64,000 nt of DNA from Stenotrophomonas sp. YIM B06876 (GTDB lineage: Bacteria > Pseudomonadota > Gammaproteobacteria > Xanthomonadales > Xanthomonadaceae): the NCBI RefSeq assembly GCF_030711595.1, contig NZ_JAUJUJ010000001.1, positions 1 through 64,000 of the forward strand, in the 5' to 3' direction. The translations under genes and the position numbers were made by a program. Below, in pieces: positions 18,331 to 30,197 of the stretch. The notes under the pieces were generated by a model. The model ran no database searches and was not told the origin of the DNA. It was given only the letters and a program-made list of their open reading frames with translations. Numbering within the stretch: position 1 is the stretch's first letter; every line of letters begins with the position of its first letter.

Positions 18331-20922
18331 TCAGGCGCTGACCGTATCGGCCACGTCCTGGTATTCCTGGATCTGGTCGAAGTTCATGTAGCGGTAGATC
18401 GAATCACCGGCACCGGCCAGCACGCCGGCCGCTTCCATGTACTCCTCACGGCTCGGGATGCGACCCAGACGCGAGCAGATCGCGGCCAATTCGGCCGAAC
18501 CCAGGTACACGTTGGTGTTGCGGCCCAGGCGGTTCGGGAAGTTGCGGGTCGAGGTCGACATCGCGGTGGAGCCTTCACGGATCTGCGCCTGGTTGCCCAT
18601 GCACAGCGAGCAGCCCGGCATTTCCATACGCGCGCCAGCGGCACCGAAGGTACCGTAGTGGCCTTCCTTGGTCAGCTCGGCAGCATCCATCTTGGTCGGC
18701 GGTGCGATCCACAGACGGGTCGGGATGTCGCGCTTGCCTTCCAGCAGCTTGGCCGCGGCACGGAAGTGGCCGATGTTGGTCATGCACGAACCGATGAAGA
18801 CTTCATCGATCTGCGCACCGGCCACGTCGGACAGGGTCTTGGCATCGTCCGGATCGTTCGGGCAGCACACGATCGGCTCGACGATTTCGGCCAGGTCGAT
18901 CTCGATGACCGCGGCGTACTCGGCATCGGCATCGGCTTCCAGCAGCTGCGGGTCGGCCAGCCACTGTTCCATCTTCTCGATGCGGCGCGCCAGGGTGCGG
19001 GCATCGGCATAACCCTCGGCAATCATCCACTTCAGCAGCGTGATGTTGCTGGTCAGGTATTCGATGATCGGCGCCTTGTCGAGCTTGACCGCGCAACCGG
19101 CCGCCGAACGCTCGGCCGAGGCATCGGCCAGTTCGAACGCCTGCTCGATCTTCAGCTCCGACAGACCTTCGATCTCGAGGATGCGGCCGGAGAAGATGTT
19201 CTTCTTGCCCTGCTTGGCCACGGTCAGCAGGCCCTGCTTGATCGCGTACAGCGGAATCGCGTGGACCAGATCACGCAGGGTCACGCCCGGCTGCATCTTG
19301 CCCTTGAAGCGCACCAGCACCGACTCGGGCATGTCCAGCGGCATCACGCCGGTGGCGGCGGCGAAGGCCACCAGGCCGGAACCGGCCGGGAAGGAAATGC
19401 CGATCGGGAAACGGGTGTGCGAGTCGCCACCGGTGCCGACGGTGTCGGGCAGCAGCATGCGGTTCAGCCACGAGTGGATGATGCCGTCGCCCGGACGCAG
19501 CGAGACGCCGCCACGGGTGGAGATGAACTCCGGCAGGGTGTGGTGGGTCTTCACGTCCACCGGCTTCGGATAAGCGGCGGTGTGGCAGAACGACTGCATC
19601 ACCAGGTCGGCCGAGAAGCCCAGGCACGCCAGGTCCTTCAGCTCGTCACGGGTCATCGGACCGGTGGTGTCCTGCGAGCCGACGGTGGTCATCTTCGGTT
19701 CGCAGTAGGCGCCCGGGCGCACGCCCTGGCCTTCCGGCAGACCGCAGGCGCGGCCAACCATCTTCTGCGCCAGGCTGAAGCCCTTGCCGGTGTCGACCGG
19801 CGCGGTCGGCTGGCGGAACAGATCGGTGACCGGCAGGCCCAGCGCTTCGCGCGCCTTGGCGGTCAGGCCGCGGCCGATGATCAGCGGAATGCGGCCACCG
19901 GCACGCACTTCGTCGAACAGCACCTCGCTCTTGACCTGGAATTCGGCGATCACTTCGCCGCCCTTCAGCGCCTTGCCGTCGTACGGACGCAGCTCGACCA
20001 CGTCGCCGTGGTTCATCTGCGACACGTCCAGCTCGATCGGCAGCGCGCCGGCATCTTCCATGGTGTTGTAGAAGATCGGGGCGATCTTCGAACCCAGGCA
20101 GACGCCGCCGAAGCGCTTGTTCGGGATGAAGGGGATGTCTTCACCGGTGAACCACAGCACCGAGTTGGTAGCGGACTTGCGGCTGGAACCGGTGCCGACC
20201 ACGTCACCGACGTAGGCAACCAGGTTGCCCTTGTCCTTCAGCGACAGGATTTCCTGGATCGGGCCGCGCTTGCCGTCTTCTTCCGGCACGAACGGTGCGT
20301 CATCGCGCTTGTTCTTCAGCATTGCCAGCGCGTGCAGCGGGATGTCCGGGCGGGTGGTGGCGTCCGGCGCCGGCGACAGGTCGTCGGTATTGGTTTCGCC
20401 CGGCACCTTGAACACGGTGATGGTCAGGCTCTGCGGCACTTCCGGCTTGGAGGTGAACCACTCGGCATCGGCCCAGCTCTGCAGCACGGACTGGGCGTTG
20501 GCGTTGCCGGCCTTGGCCTTTTCCTGCACGTCATGGAACGCGTCGAACACCAGCAGGGTGTGCTTCAGGGCGTTGGCGGCGATGGCGCCGACGTCGGCAT
20601 CGTCCAGCAGCTGGATCAGCGGCGCGACGTTGTAGCCGCCGAGCATGGTGCCCAGCAGCTCGGTGGCGCGCGCGCGGCTGATCAGCGCGCTCTTCTCGCT
20701 GCCAAAGGCGATGGCGGCCAGGTACGAGGCCTTGACCTTGGCCGCGTCATCGACGCCGGCCGGCACGCGGTGGGTGATCAGCTCGAGCAGGAACTCGGCC
20801 TCGCCTGCCGGCGGGTTCTTCAGCAGCTCGATGACGTCGGCCGTCTGCTGTGCGGTCAGCGGCAGCGGCGGGATGCCAAGCGCGGCGCGCTCGGCTACGT
20901 GGTGGCGGTAGGCTTCCAACAT
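18331..20922 (-). CDS. acnB: Aconitate hydratase B
   Basis: 863 residues, the usual AcnB length, with the AcnB-specific N-terminal helical domain ([20 protein letters not shown]) before the swivel and catalytic domains. The three iron-sulfur ligand cysteines appear in GSCMTNIGH and PGCSLCMGN. It converts citrate to isocitrate in the TCA cycle. SD GGGAG precedes the ATG. The VapC-like gene ends only 38 bases upstream on the same strand, so acnB may be partly read from the toxin-antitoxin promoter. Confidence 0.97.
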   Translation of the reverse strand: MLEAYRHHVAERAALGIPPLPLTAQQTADVIELLKNPPAGEAEFLLELITHRVPAGVDDAAKVKASYLAAIAFGSEKSALISRARATELLGTMLGGYNVAPLIQLLDDADVGAIAANALKHTLLVFDAFHDVQEKAKAGNANAQSVLQSWADAEWFTSKPEVPQSLTITVFKVPGETNTDDLSPAPDATTRPDIPLHALAMLKNKRDDAPFVPEEDGKRGPIQEILSLKDKGNLVAYVGDVVGTGSSRKSATNSVLWFTGEDIPFIPNKRFGGVCLGSKIAPIFYNTMEDAGALPIELDVSQMNHGDVVELRPYDGKALKGGEVIAEFQVKSEVLFDEVRAGGRIPLIIGRGLTAKAREALGLPVTDLFRQPTAPVDTGKGFSLAQKMVGRACGLPEGQGVRPGAYCEPKMTTVGSQDTTGPMTRDELKDLACLGFSADLVMQSFCHTAAYPKPVDVKTHHTLPEFISTRGGVSLRPGDGIIHSWLNRMLLPDTVGTGGDSHTRFPIGISFPAGSGLVAFAAATGVMPLDMPESVLVRFKGKMQPGVTLRDLVHAIPLYAIKQGLLTVAKQGKKNIFSGRILEIEGLSELKIEQAFELADASAERSAAGCAVKLDKAPIIEYLTSNITLLKWMIAEGYADARTLARRIEKMEQWLADPQLLEADADAEYAAVIEIDLAEIVEPIVCCPNDPDDAKTLSDVAGAQIDEVFIGSCMTNIGHFRAAAKLLEGKRDIPTRLWIAPPTKMDAAELTKEGHYGTFGAAGARMEMPGCSLCMGNQAQIREGSTAMSTSTRNFPNRLGRNTNVYLGSAELAAICSRLGRIPSREEYMEAAGVLAGAGDSIYRYMNFDQIQEYQDVADTVSA

Positions 20923-20960
20923 GACAACTCCCGGGTGATACGGTTAAAAAATGGATGGGC

Positions 20961-21359
20961 TCAGACGTGCGGCACGATCAGCTTCAAGCCCTTGAAGTAA
21001 TCGCGATAAAAGGTGTCGTTCCAGGTGATCAGGCCGTCGCATTGCAGCAGTGCGTGGGCGCCGATCATGAAATCGTCGATGCGGCGGGTGTCGCCGCCGC
21101 GCTGGCGATGACGGCGGTACATCTCACCGGCACGCAATGCGGATTTGGCTTCCAGCGGGCTGAAATGGATGCCCATTTCCTCCAGCGCTTCCTGCACCAC
21201 GGCGCCCCCACGCAGCGAGGCGCAGATTTCGGCCAGCGTGGTGCCGCAGACAACCACCCGGCCACCGACCAGCGCCTGCCGCAGGCAGGCTTCCACCGCG
21301 TCGGCACGCGGGCCGTCGCTGAGCAGTTCGATCAGGACCGGGGAGTCGACGGCAATCAT
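20961..21359 (-). CDS. vapC: VapC-like PIN-domain toxin
   Basis: 132 residues, typical of VapC. The PIN domain acidic residues are visible: Asp5 (IAVDSPVLIELL), Glu44 (TLAEIC), and the Asp pair near residue 95 (RRIDDFMIGAHAL). Such proteins are usually Mg-dependent RNases that cleave tRNA or mRNA. The gene starts inside the stop of the AbrB/MazE-like antitoxin gene (four-base overlap), the standard order for the pair. No target can be told from the sequence. Confidence 0.88.
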   Translation of the reverse strand: MIAVDSPVLIELLSDGPRADAVEACLRQALVGGRVVVCGTTLAEICASLRGGAVVQEALEEMGIHFSPLEAKSALRAGEMYRRHRQRGGDTRRIDDFMIGAHALLQCDGLITWNDTFYRDYFKGLKLIVPHV

Positions 21360-21589
21360 GCCTCGCCGGTCTCGTCACGGACGGTACGCACGGCCTGTTC
21401 GGCCGATTCGAAACCGTCCAGCGCGAATTTGCCGCGGGCACGGGAAATGGCGTCATCCACGCTCTTGCGCAGGATGATGCGGCTGCCGTCCAGTTCGACC
21501 TTCAGCAGCGTGCCCTTGGTCAGGCCCAGTGCATCGCGGACCGCCTTGGGCAAGGTGATCTGGCCGCGTTCAGCGACAGTGGCTTCCAT
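21356..21589 (-). CDS. vapB: VapB-like antitoxin with AbrB/MazE DNA-binding fold
   Basis: 77 residues from ATG 21589, seven bases after a GGAGGG ribosome-binding site; a TTG at 21604 would swallow that site. The N-terminal half is a swapped-hairpin AbrB domain (ATVAERGQITLPKAVRDALGL), as in MazE/VapB antitoxins. The C-terminal tail is charged and probably wraps the toxin. The operator-like repeat just upstream fits autoregulation by the complex. Confidence 0.88.
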   Translation of the reverse strand: MEATVAERGQITLPKAVRDALGLTKGTLLKVELDGSRIILRKSVDDAISRARGKFALDGFESAEQAVRTVRDETGEA

Positions 21590-21603
21590 CGGCAGGCCCT
21601 CCA

Positions 21604-21628
21604 AAGTATGGATGAATTATACATACTT
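21604..21628 (-). promoter_or_regulatory. Promoter and candidate operator of the toxin-antitoxin pair
   Basis: A perfect inverted repeat, AAGTATG (21604-21610) and CATACTT (21622-21628), with an 11-base centre. The centre contains TATAAT read on the minus strand (21616-21621), a consensus -10 box. A protein bound here would block transcription of vapBC. The -35 region is not a good match to consensus. The remaining part of the gap to acnA (21629-21879) shows no gene. Confidence 0.65.
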
Positions 21629-21879
21629 GACAGGGCATACCTCCACCCTCGCCGGCCTCGGCCCGCGCTGCGCTGCGCCTTCCCGGGCAACGGATCCGCC
21701 CCCGGCAAATGACATTCACGACACACCTTGCCGTGTAGCGTGGGAACCGCTGCCACCGCGGTGCGTCGGCTGAATGGTTCATACTCAAGGTGACCACCTG
21801 ATCTGCCCGTCCCGGCAAACGCAAGCAGGGCCGCTTCCAGCGGCCTGATGCCAGCCATCCGCAAGAGGAGTCATCCCAC

Positions 21880-24642
<2,763 letters not shown>

Positions 24643-24647
24643 TCCCC

Positions 24648-24679
24648 CTGCCGGGCGTGGCAATCGCCATGCCCGGCAG
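24648..24679. terminator. Hairpin between acnA and the convergent lipoprotein gene
   Basis: A 14-base-pair stem CTGCCGGGCGTGGC / GCCATGCCCGGCAG (one G-T pair) with a four-base loop. It begins five bases after the acnA stop. No long T run follows. Confidence 0.6.
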
Positions 24680-24696
24680 GCAGTTTCAACGGCCGG

Positions 24697-25149
24697 CTAT
24701 CGCAGCGGTGCATCGCCCTGCGGTTGCCATTGCGCGTGATGCAGCTGCCATTGGCCGTCCACCTGCCGCCAGCCACTGATGATGAAGTGCAGCTGCCCGC
24801 GCCCGGGGAGCCAGCGGCCAGTCGACACCACGGCAAATCGCACAACCGCGGTATCGGTGCCCATCTCGATGGCGAGCCGCCGGGCGTGCAGGCCCAGCTC
24901 CCGATGGACCAGCCGATGCGCGCGCAGCATCGGCGCCCGCGCGACCCGGTCCATGCCGTAGTCTTCGGCCACCGTCCCCATGAAATCCCGGACCTCACCG
25001 CATGTCACGGCCGCCTGCATCCGCGCGACAGGTTCGCGCAGACGCTGCTCGGGAGCCGCAGTCCTGCATCCGCCCAGAACCGGCACGATCAACGCAAACA
25101 GCAGTCCGCCCAATACGGCCCGAACCCTGGATCTCTTCGCCTTTCCCAT
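24697..25149 (-). CDS. Small lipoprotein, unknown function
   Basis: 150 residues from ATG 25149. The N terminus is basic (KAKRSRVR), then hydrophobic, ending in the lipobox VLGGC with Cys28, so it is probably lipidated and sorted to the outer membrane or periplasm. The mature part is not recognised; its strand-rich end (RGQLHFIISGWRQVDGQWQLHH) resembles the cone-shaped NTF2/SnoaL-like folds, which is weak evidence. It is divergent from rpfB, with 87 bases between starts. The open frame continues upstream across rpfB, but only this segment has coding character. Confidence 0.7.
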   Translation of the reverse strand: MGKAKRSRVRAVLGGLLFALIVPVLGGCRTAAPEQRLREPVARMQAAVTCGEVRDFMGTVAEDYGMDRVARAPMLRAHRLVHRELGLHARRLAIEMGTDTAVVRFAVVSTGRWLPGRGQLHFIISGWRQVDGQWQLHHAQWQPQGDAPLR

Positions 25150-25236
25150 TCGGAACGGTATGCTGACATCAGGGGCAGGACAGTTCATTGTCGGGGCTTC
25201 ATCCAATAACCGCATCATTGATCCTGGAGGGGGAAT

Positions 25237-26916
25237 ATGAGTCAGGAACGCCCGTGGTTGCAGAGCTATCCGGCTGGAATACCGGCCGAAATCGACGTCG
25301 ATGAGTTCCGCTCGGTGGCAGCGGTATTCGACACTTCTGTCGCCAGATTCCGGGACCGGCCCGCCTATTCCAACTTCGGCAAAGTTTTGACCTACGGCGA
25401 AGCCGATGCCCTGGTCGAACAGTTCGCCACCTATCTGCTGGGTGAGTTGCAGCTCAAGAAAGGCGACCGCGTCGCCCTGATGATGCCCAACTGCCTGCAG
25501 TACCCGATTGCCACCTTCGGCGTGTTGCGCGCCGGGCTGACCGTGGTCAACGTCAATCCGCTTTACACCCCACGCGAGCTGAAACACCAGCTGGTCGATT
25601 CCGGCGCGGTGGCGCTGGTGGTGGTGGACAACTTCGGCGTGACCGTCGAGCAGGTGATTGCCCAGACCCAGGTCAAGCACATCATCACCACCGGACTGGG
25701 CGACATGCTCGGCTTTCCGAAAGGGCCGATCGTCAATTTCGTGCTCAAGTACATCAAGAAGATGGTGCCTGACTACCGCCTCCACGGCGCGGTGCGGTTC
25801 CGTGACGCGCTCAGGCTGGGCAAGCGCCACCCGATGCCGGTAGTGGAAATCGACCACGACGATATCGCTTTCCTGCAGTACACCGGCGGCACCACCGGCG
25901 TGGCCAAGGGCGCGATGCTGACCCATCGCAACCTGATCGCCAACATGCAGCAGGCCTCGGCATGGATTTCCGGCTCCGGCGTGGAACCGGGCAAGGAAGT
26001 GATCATCACCGCCCTGCCGCTTTATCACATCTTCGCATTGACGGCGAACGGCCTGGTTTTCATGAAACTGGGCGGCATGAACTACCTGATCACCAACCCG
26101 CGTGACATGAAAGGTTTCGTCAAGGAACTCAAGGCCGTCCGCTTCACCGCGATCACCGGTGTCAACACCCTGTTCAACGGGCTGCTCAACACCCCCGGTT
26201 TCGACCAGGTGGACTTTTCCGGCCTCAAGGTCACCCTGGGCGGCGGCATGGCGGTACAACGCTCGGTGGCCGAGCGCTGGAAGAAGACCACCGGCGGCAC
26301 CCTGGTGGAGGCCTACGGCCTGACCGAGACCTCGCCTGCGGCCTGTATCAATCCGCTGGATCTGAAGGAGTACAACGGCGCGATCGGGCTGCCGATTCCC
26401 TCCACCGACGCCTGTGTGAAAAGCGATGACGGCCAGACCTTGCCGGCCGGCGAAGTCGGCGAGCTGTGCATCCGTGGCCCGCAGGTGATGAAGGGCTACT
26501 GGCACCGCCCGGAGGACACCGCGCAGGCGCTCGACGCGGACAACTGGCTGCATACCGGCGATATGGCGCGCATGGATGAGCAGGGCTTCTTCTATATCGT
26601 CGACCGCAAGAAGGACATGATCTTGGTGTCCGGGTTCAACGTATATCCCAACGAAATCGAAGACGTCATCGCGATGATGCCCGGCGTACTGGAAGTGGCC
26701 GCGGTGGGGGTGCCCAACGAGAAGTCCGGCGAGGCGGTGAAGGTCGTCATCGTCAAGAAGGACCCGAACCTGACCGAAGAACAGGTCAAGGAATTCGCCC
26801 GCGCCAATCTCACCGGCTACAAGCACCCGCGCATTGTCGAATTCCGCAACGAGTTGCCGAAGACCAACGTCGGCAAGATCCTCCGCCGCGAGCTGCGTGA
26901 TACCCCGGCGGCGTAA
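25237..26916 (+). CDS. rpfB: RpfB, long-chain fatty acyl-CoA ligase of the DSF locus
   Basis: 559 residues, FadD-like adenylate-forming enzyme. AMP-binding motif [27 protein letters not shown], and the C-terminal [20 protein letters not shown] and GKILRREL segment are present. It activates free fatty acids with CoA. In Xanthomonas, RpfB turns over DSF-family signals and supplies acyl-CoA. A strong SD (GGAGGGGG) precedes the ATG. It lies directly before rpfF. Confidence 0.95.
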   Translation: MSQERPWLQSYPAGIPAEIDVDEFRSVAAVFDTSVARFRDRPAYSNFGKVLTYGEADALVEQFATYLLGELQLKKGDRVALMMPNCLQYPIATFGVLRAGLTVVNVNPLYTPRELKHQLVDSGAVALVVVDNFGVTVEQVIAQTQVKHIITTGLGDMLGFPKGPIVNFVLKYIKKMVPDYRLHGAVRFRDALRLGKRHPMPVVEIDHDDIAFLQYTGGTTGVAKGAMLTHRNLIANMQQASAWISGSGVEPGKEVIITALPLYHIFALTANGLVFMKLGGMNYLITNPRDMKGFVKELKAVRFTAITGVNTLFNGLLNTPGFDQVDFSGLKVTLGGGMAVQRSVAERWKKTTGGTLVEAYGLTETSPAACINPLDLKEYNGAIGLPIPSTDACVKSDDGQTLPAGEVGELCIRGPQVMKGYWHRPEDTAQALDADNWLHTGDMARMDEQGFFYIVDRKKDMILVSGFNVYPNEIEDVIAMMPGVLEVAAVGVPNEKSGEAVKVVIVKKDPNLTEEQVKEFARANLTGYKHPRIVEFRNELPKTNVGKILRRELRDTPAA

Positions 26917-26938
26917 CCCCCTTCCGGGTCGCGATCAC

Positions 26939-26968
26939 AGGGCCTCTGCCGGCAACGGCAGGGGCCCT
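26939..26968 (+). terminator. Hairpin between rpfB and rpfF
   Basis: Near-perfect 13-base-pair stem AGGGCCTCTGCCG / CGGCAGGGGCCCT (one G-T or mismatch pair) with a four-base loop, in the 154-base gap. It has no T run, so some read-through from rpfB into rpfF is likely. In Xanthomonas rpfF is read both with rpfB and from its own promoter. Confidence 0.55.
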
Positions 26969-27070
26969 GCTCATTCATGCCCATGAGTGCGGTGTAGGAT
27001 CGCCGTGTGAACGCGCCTCGCCCGCCGCCCACGTCCCCTGAGCGGGCTTTTCCCTGAAGGACAAGACCCC

Positions 27071-27940
27071 ATGAGCATGATCGAAAAGCTGCACGCCAGC
27101 CGCCCCTATTCCACCATCCGTGTCGACTCCTCGGCCAGCGGTGACGCGCACTGGCTGTACATGCACGCCGACGCTGCTCCGGGCGTGCGCCCGTGCTGCC
27201 GTCCGGAAATGCTGGATGAGATGTGGAACTTCATGAGCGCCCTCACCCGCCCGGCAGCGCCGCACAGCCGCGGCCAGCTGCGTCACTTCGTGCTGGCCTC
27301 CGAGGCGAACGCGTACAACCTGGGCGGCGACCTGGATCTGTTCACACGGCTGATCCGCACGGGCAACCGCGAGCAGCTGCTGGCGTACGCGCAACGCTGC
27401 ATCGAAGGCGTCCATCACCTGCATGTCGGCTTTGGCGGCGACGTGCGCAGCATCGCGCTGATCCAGGGCGATGCCCTCGGCGGCGGGCTGGAAATGGCCT
27501 TGGCCTGCCACACCATCGTGGCCGAGGAGGGGGTGGGCATGGGCCTGCCGGAAGTGCTGTTCGGGCTGTTCCCGGGCATGGGGGCCTATTCGTTCCTGTG
27601 CAAGCGGGTGGTGCCACAGCTGGCCGAAAAGATCATCCTCGACGGGCGCATCTACAGCAGCGAGGAGATGCACGCGATGGGCGTGGTCGATGTGCTGGTG
27701 CCCAAGGGCCAGGGCGTCAAGGCGGTCGAAGACCTGATCCGTCAGCAGCAGCGCAATCCGCACTCCTACCTGGCGATGAACGCGGCGCGCAACGTGGCCC
27801 AGGCGGTCAGTTACGACGAGCTGCTGGAGATCACCAAGGTCTGGGTGGAATCGGCACTGGCGCTGGGCGACAAGTCGCTGCGCACGATGGACCGGCTGGT
27901 CAAGGCGCAGACCCGCCGCAGCGGTATGGACAACGCCTGA
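27071..27940 (+). CDS. rpfF: RpfF, DSF synthase (enoyl-CoA hydratase/thioesterase family)
   Basis: 289 residues, crotonase fold. The two catalytic glutamates known from Xanthomonas RpfF fall at exactly the same numbers, Glu141 (ALGGGLEMAL) and Glu161 (GLPEVLFG). Other shared blocks are YNLGGDLDLF, FPGMGAYSF and LGDKSLRTMDRLV. It makes DSF (cis-11-methyl-2-dodecenoic acid and relatives) from 3-hydroxyacyl-ACP by dehydration and thioester hydrolysis. An AAGGA precedes the ATG; ATG 27077 is a possible second start. The first 70 residues are less like Xanthomonas RpfF than the rest, as seen among Stenotrophomonas RpfF variants. Confidence 0.97.
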   Translation: MSMIEKLHASRPYSTIRVDSSASGDAHWLYMHADAAPGVRPCCRPEMLDEMWNFMSALTRPAAPHSRGQLRHFVLASEANAYNLGGDLDLFTRLIRTGNREQLLAYAQRCIEGVHHLHVGFGGDVRSIALIQGDALGGGLEMALACHTIVAEEGVGMGLPEVLFGLFPGMGAYSFLCKRVVPQLAEKIILDGRIYSSEEMHAMGVVDVLVPKGQGVKAVEDLIRQQQRNPHSYLAMNAARNVAQAVSYDELLEITKVWVESALALGDKSLRTMDRLVKAQTRRSGMDNA

Positions 27941-27976
27941 GCGATCACCGGAAAGTGAGCGGACTGGGGGAATCAG

Positions 27977-27995
27977 GCCCGGCGCAATGCCGGGC
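27977..27995. terminator. Hairpin between convergent rpfF and rpfC
   Basis: Seven-base-pair stem GCCCGGC / GCCGGGC with a five-base loop, extended weakly by A/T pairs on each side. It is in the 75-base gap where the two transcripts meet. Confidence 0.6.
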
Positions 27996-28015
27996 TTCGG
28001 CGCCGATCGTTACGG

Positions 28016-30196
28016 TTACGGCGCATCGCCGCCACTGTGCTGGGCAATCTGGCGCGCGCGCGCCTCCAGTGCCAACCGGCCTTCGCTGAGGCTGGCATTG
28101 AGCTGGCCCTGGCGCTGACGCCATTCGGCCTGCAACTGCCAGTCGGCCATCCGCATCATCTGGCCACTCTGCTCGGCCAGCCGTACCAGACCCAGGTTGC
28201 TTGCCACCCCTTTTATCGCATGGGCATGTTCACGCAGCCGTTCCCAGTTGCCGCTTTCAGCGGCATGGGCAATGCCTCCCAGACAACCGTCGGCATCATT
28301 CAGGCATTGGCTGATGAACTCGCGTTCGAAGCCCTCGCCCATGCCCAGTGAGGCCAGCTCATCCAGCACGCCCGGATCGAATACACAGTCACCGGTCGCC
28401 GGCGCGCGCATGATCGGCGCCGCAGTGGCGGGTCGGCCGCGGGTGGCAATCTCGCCCAGGGTGTCCAGCAGCCGCGTGGCCACCACCGGCTTGGCCAGAA
28501 AGGCATGCGCCCCGGCCTGCAGGCAGCGCTGGATGGCATCGGCGGTGACATCGGCGCTGAGCACCAGTACCGGCGTGCGCGGCCCACCGCCGGACTGCAT
28601 CACCCGCAACTCCTTGAGCATATCCAGCCCACTCATGCCGGGCATGTGCAGATCGACGATGGCCACATCGAAATCGGTCTCAGCCAGCGCTTCAAGCACC
28701 GCCTCTCCACCGCTGACGCAGGTGACGCGATGGCCGGCCTTCTGTAGCAGCCGTTGCAGCACCATGCGATTGGCCTGGTGGTCGTCGGCCACCAGGATCT
28801 GCATGCTGCGCACCCGTGCCCGATGGCGCAGGAACGGGTCGGAAAACGCGATGACGTTGCCACTGTCGCCACGCGCGCCTTCGACCCGCACCGCCGGCAC
28901 CTGCTGCAACGCATGCCGGCGCTGCGCGCTGGAAGCCGCCTGGAACGGCAGTTCGACCCAGAAGCGGCTGCCGCCGGTGGCATTCTCGGCGTAGCCGATG
29001 GTGCCGCCCATCGCTTCGGCCATGCCTTTGGCGATGGTGGTTCCAAGCCCGGTTCCCTCGTAGCGCCGCGACATCGACACGTCGGCCTGCTCGAACGCCT
29101 CGAACAGGCGGGGGCGCAACGCCTCCGGCACCCCGCTGCCGGTATCGAGAATGTCGAAATGCAAGCGGATGCCATCCGCGCTTACAGGGCCCATCAGCGC
29201 GACGCGGATCTCCACGCTGCCGCTGTCGGTGAATTTGACCGCGTTGCCGGCGAGGTTGAGCAGGATCTGCCGCAGGTGGCCGGCGTCGCCGCGCAGCCGG
29301 TCGGGCACCTCGGCGGCAATCACCACCCGGTACTCCAGCCGCTTGGCCCGCGCCTGCGGCAGCAGGATCAGGCCGATGGCCTGGATCGTCTCGTCCAGCG
29401 AGAAATCCTCGGCGCTGACCCGCAGCTTGCCGGCCTCGATCGCGGAGATGTCCAGCACCTCCTCCACCAGCGCCAGCAGGCTGCGCGACGAAGCCTGGAT
29501 GGTGCTCACACACTCGCGCTGCTCATCATCCAGCCGGGTGGTGGCCAGCACTTCGGCCATCCCCGACAGGCCGTTGAGCGGGGTGCGGAATTCGTGGCTC
29601 ATATTGGCCAGGAAGCGGCTCTTGGCTTCACTGGCGCGGCGCGCCTCGGCCATCGCCCGGGTCAACTGCCGCAGCAGACTGGAGAAATACAGCGGCACCG
29701 CCGCCAGCCCGATCAGCAGCCCCAGCCCCAGCCGCAGGTTCTGCTGCCAATAGTCGGTCAGCGCCAGCGTTGCGCCGAAGCTGGCCAGGGCCATGGCTAC
29801 GGCCACATACAGATACTGGTTGCCATAGCGCATGCCGTTGCCGACGGTGACCCACATCACCACCACATAGACCCAGGCCAGCGGCTCGCCCATCTGCACC
29901 ATGCCGGCCGCCATCAGCCCGTAGTCGGCCAGCATTCCCGCCACCCGGCGCGGATCGGATCGCCCCGGCACCATCAGCAGCCAAGCCGCGAGCAGGAGCG
30001 ACAAGCCCAACCCGCCCAGCACGATCAACAGCACGCCCTGATACTGCGCCGCGGGCAGTTCCGCGCGCACCGTGGGCAACAGCACGTAGGCCAGGATCAG
30101 GGCGATCAGGACCATCCGGACGCTCACCTGGCCGTGTTCGCTGTCCGGGCGCTGTGCCAGGCGCTGTTTCACCCAAGCCGGGACGCCGGTATGCAT
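28016..30196 (-). CDS. rpfC: RpfC, hybrid sensor histidine kinase for DSF
   Basis: 726 residues, the length of Xanthomonas campestris RpfC. About five membrane segments (roughly 28-43, 54-76, 88-120 as one or two, 127-146 and 155-177) form the sensor, close to the five-segment type. Then come HisKA with the phosphorylated His201 (ANMSHEFRTPLNG), HATPase (NLAGNAVKFTD, GTGLGTTIAKG), a receiver domain (VAIVDLHMPGMSG) and a C-terminal Hpt (HAHAIKGVASNLG). It senses DSF, phosphorylates RpfG through the phosphorelay, and in Xanthomonas also holds RpfF inactive. Its start is one base after the rpfG stop. Confidence 0.96.
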   Translation of the reverse strand: MHTGVPAWVKQRLAQRPDSEHGQVSVRMVLIALILAYVLLPTVRAELPAAQYQGVLLIVLGGLGLSLLLAAWLLMVPGRSDPRRVAGMLADYGLMAAGMVQMGEPLAWVYVVVMWVTVGNGMRYGNQYLYVAVAMALASFGATLALTDYWQQNLRLGLGLLIGLAAVPLYFSSLLRQLTRAMAEARRASEAKSRFLANMSHEFRTPLNGLSGMAEVLATTRLDDEQRECVSTIQASSRSLLALVEEVLDISAIEAGKLRVSAEDFSLDETIQAIGLILLPQARAKRLEYRVVIAAEVPDRLRGDAGHLRQILLNLAGNAVKFTDSGSVEIRVALMGPVSADGIRLHFDILDTGSGVPEALRPRLFEAFEQADVSMSRRYEGTGLGTTIAKGMAEAMGGTIGYAENATGGSRFWVELPFQAASSAQRRHALQQVPAVRVEGARGDSGNVIAFSDPFLRHRARVRSMQILVADDHQANRMVLQRLLQKAGHRVTCVSGGEAVLEALAETDFDVAIVDLHMPGMSGLDMLKELRVMQSGGGPRTPVLVLSADVTADAIQRCLQAGAHAFLAKPVVATRLLDTLGEIATRGRPATAAPIMRAPATGDCVFDPGVLDELASLGMGEGFEREFISQCLNDADGCLGGIAHAAESGNWERLREHAHAIKGVASNLGLVRLAEQSGQMMRMADWQLQAEWRQRQGQLNASLSEGRLALEARARQIAQHSGGDAP

Positions 30197-30197
30197 G

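Noticed and set aside
18658-21000. 780-codon open frame opposite acnB
   Set aside because: Shadow of acnB; composition atypical and no known motifs.
25150-26826. Upstream part of the long minus frame that ends in the lipoprotein
   Set aside because: It is antisense to rpfB; coding character and a signal peptide begin only at 25149.
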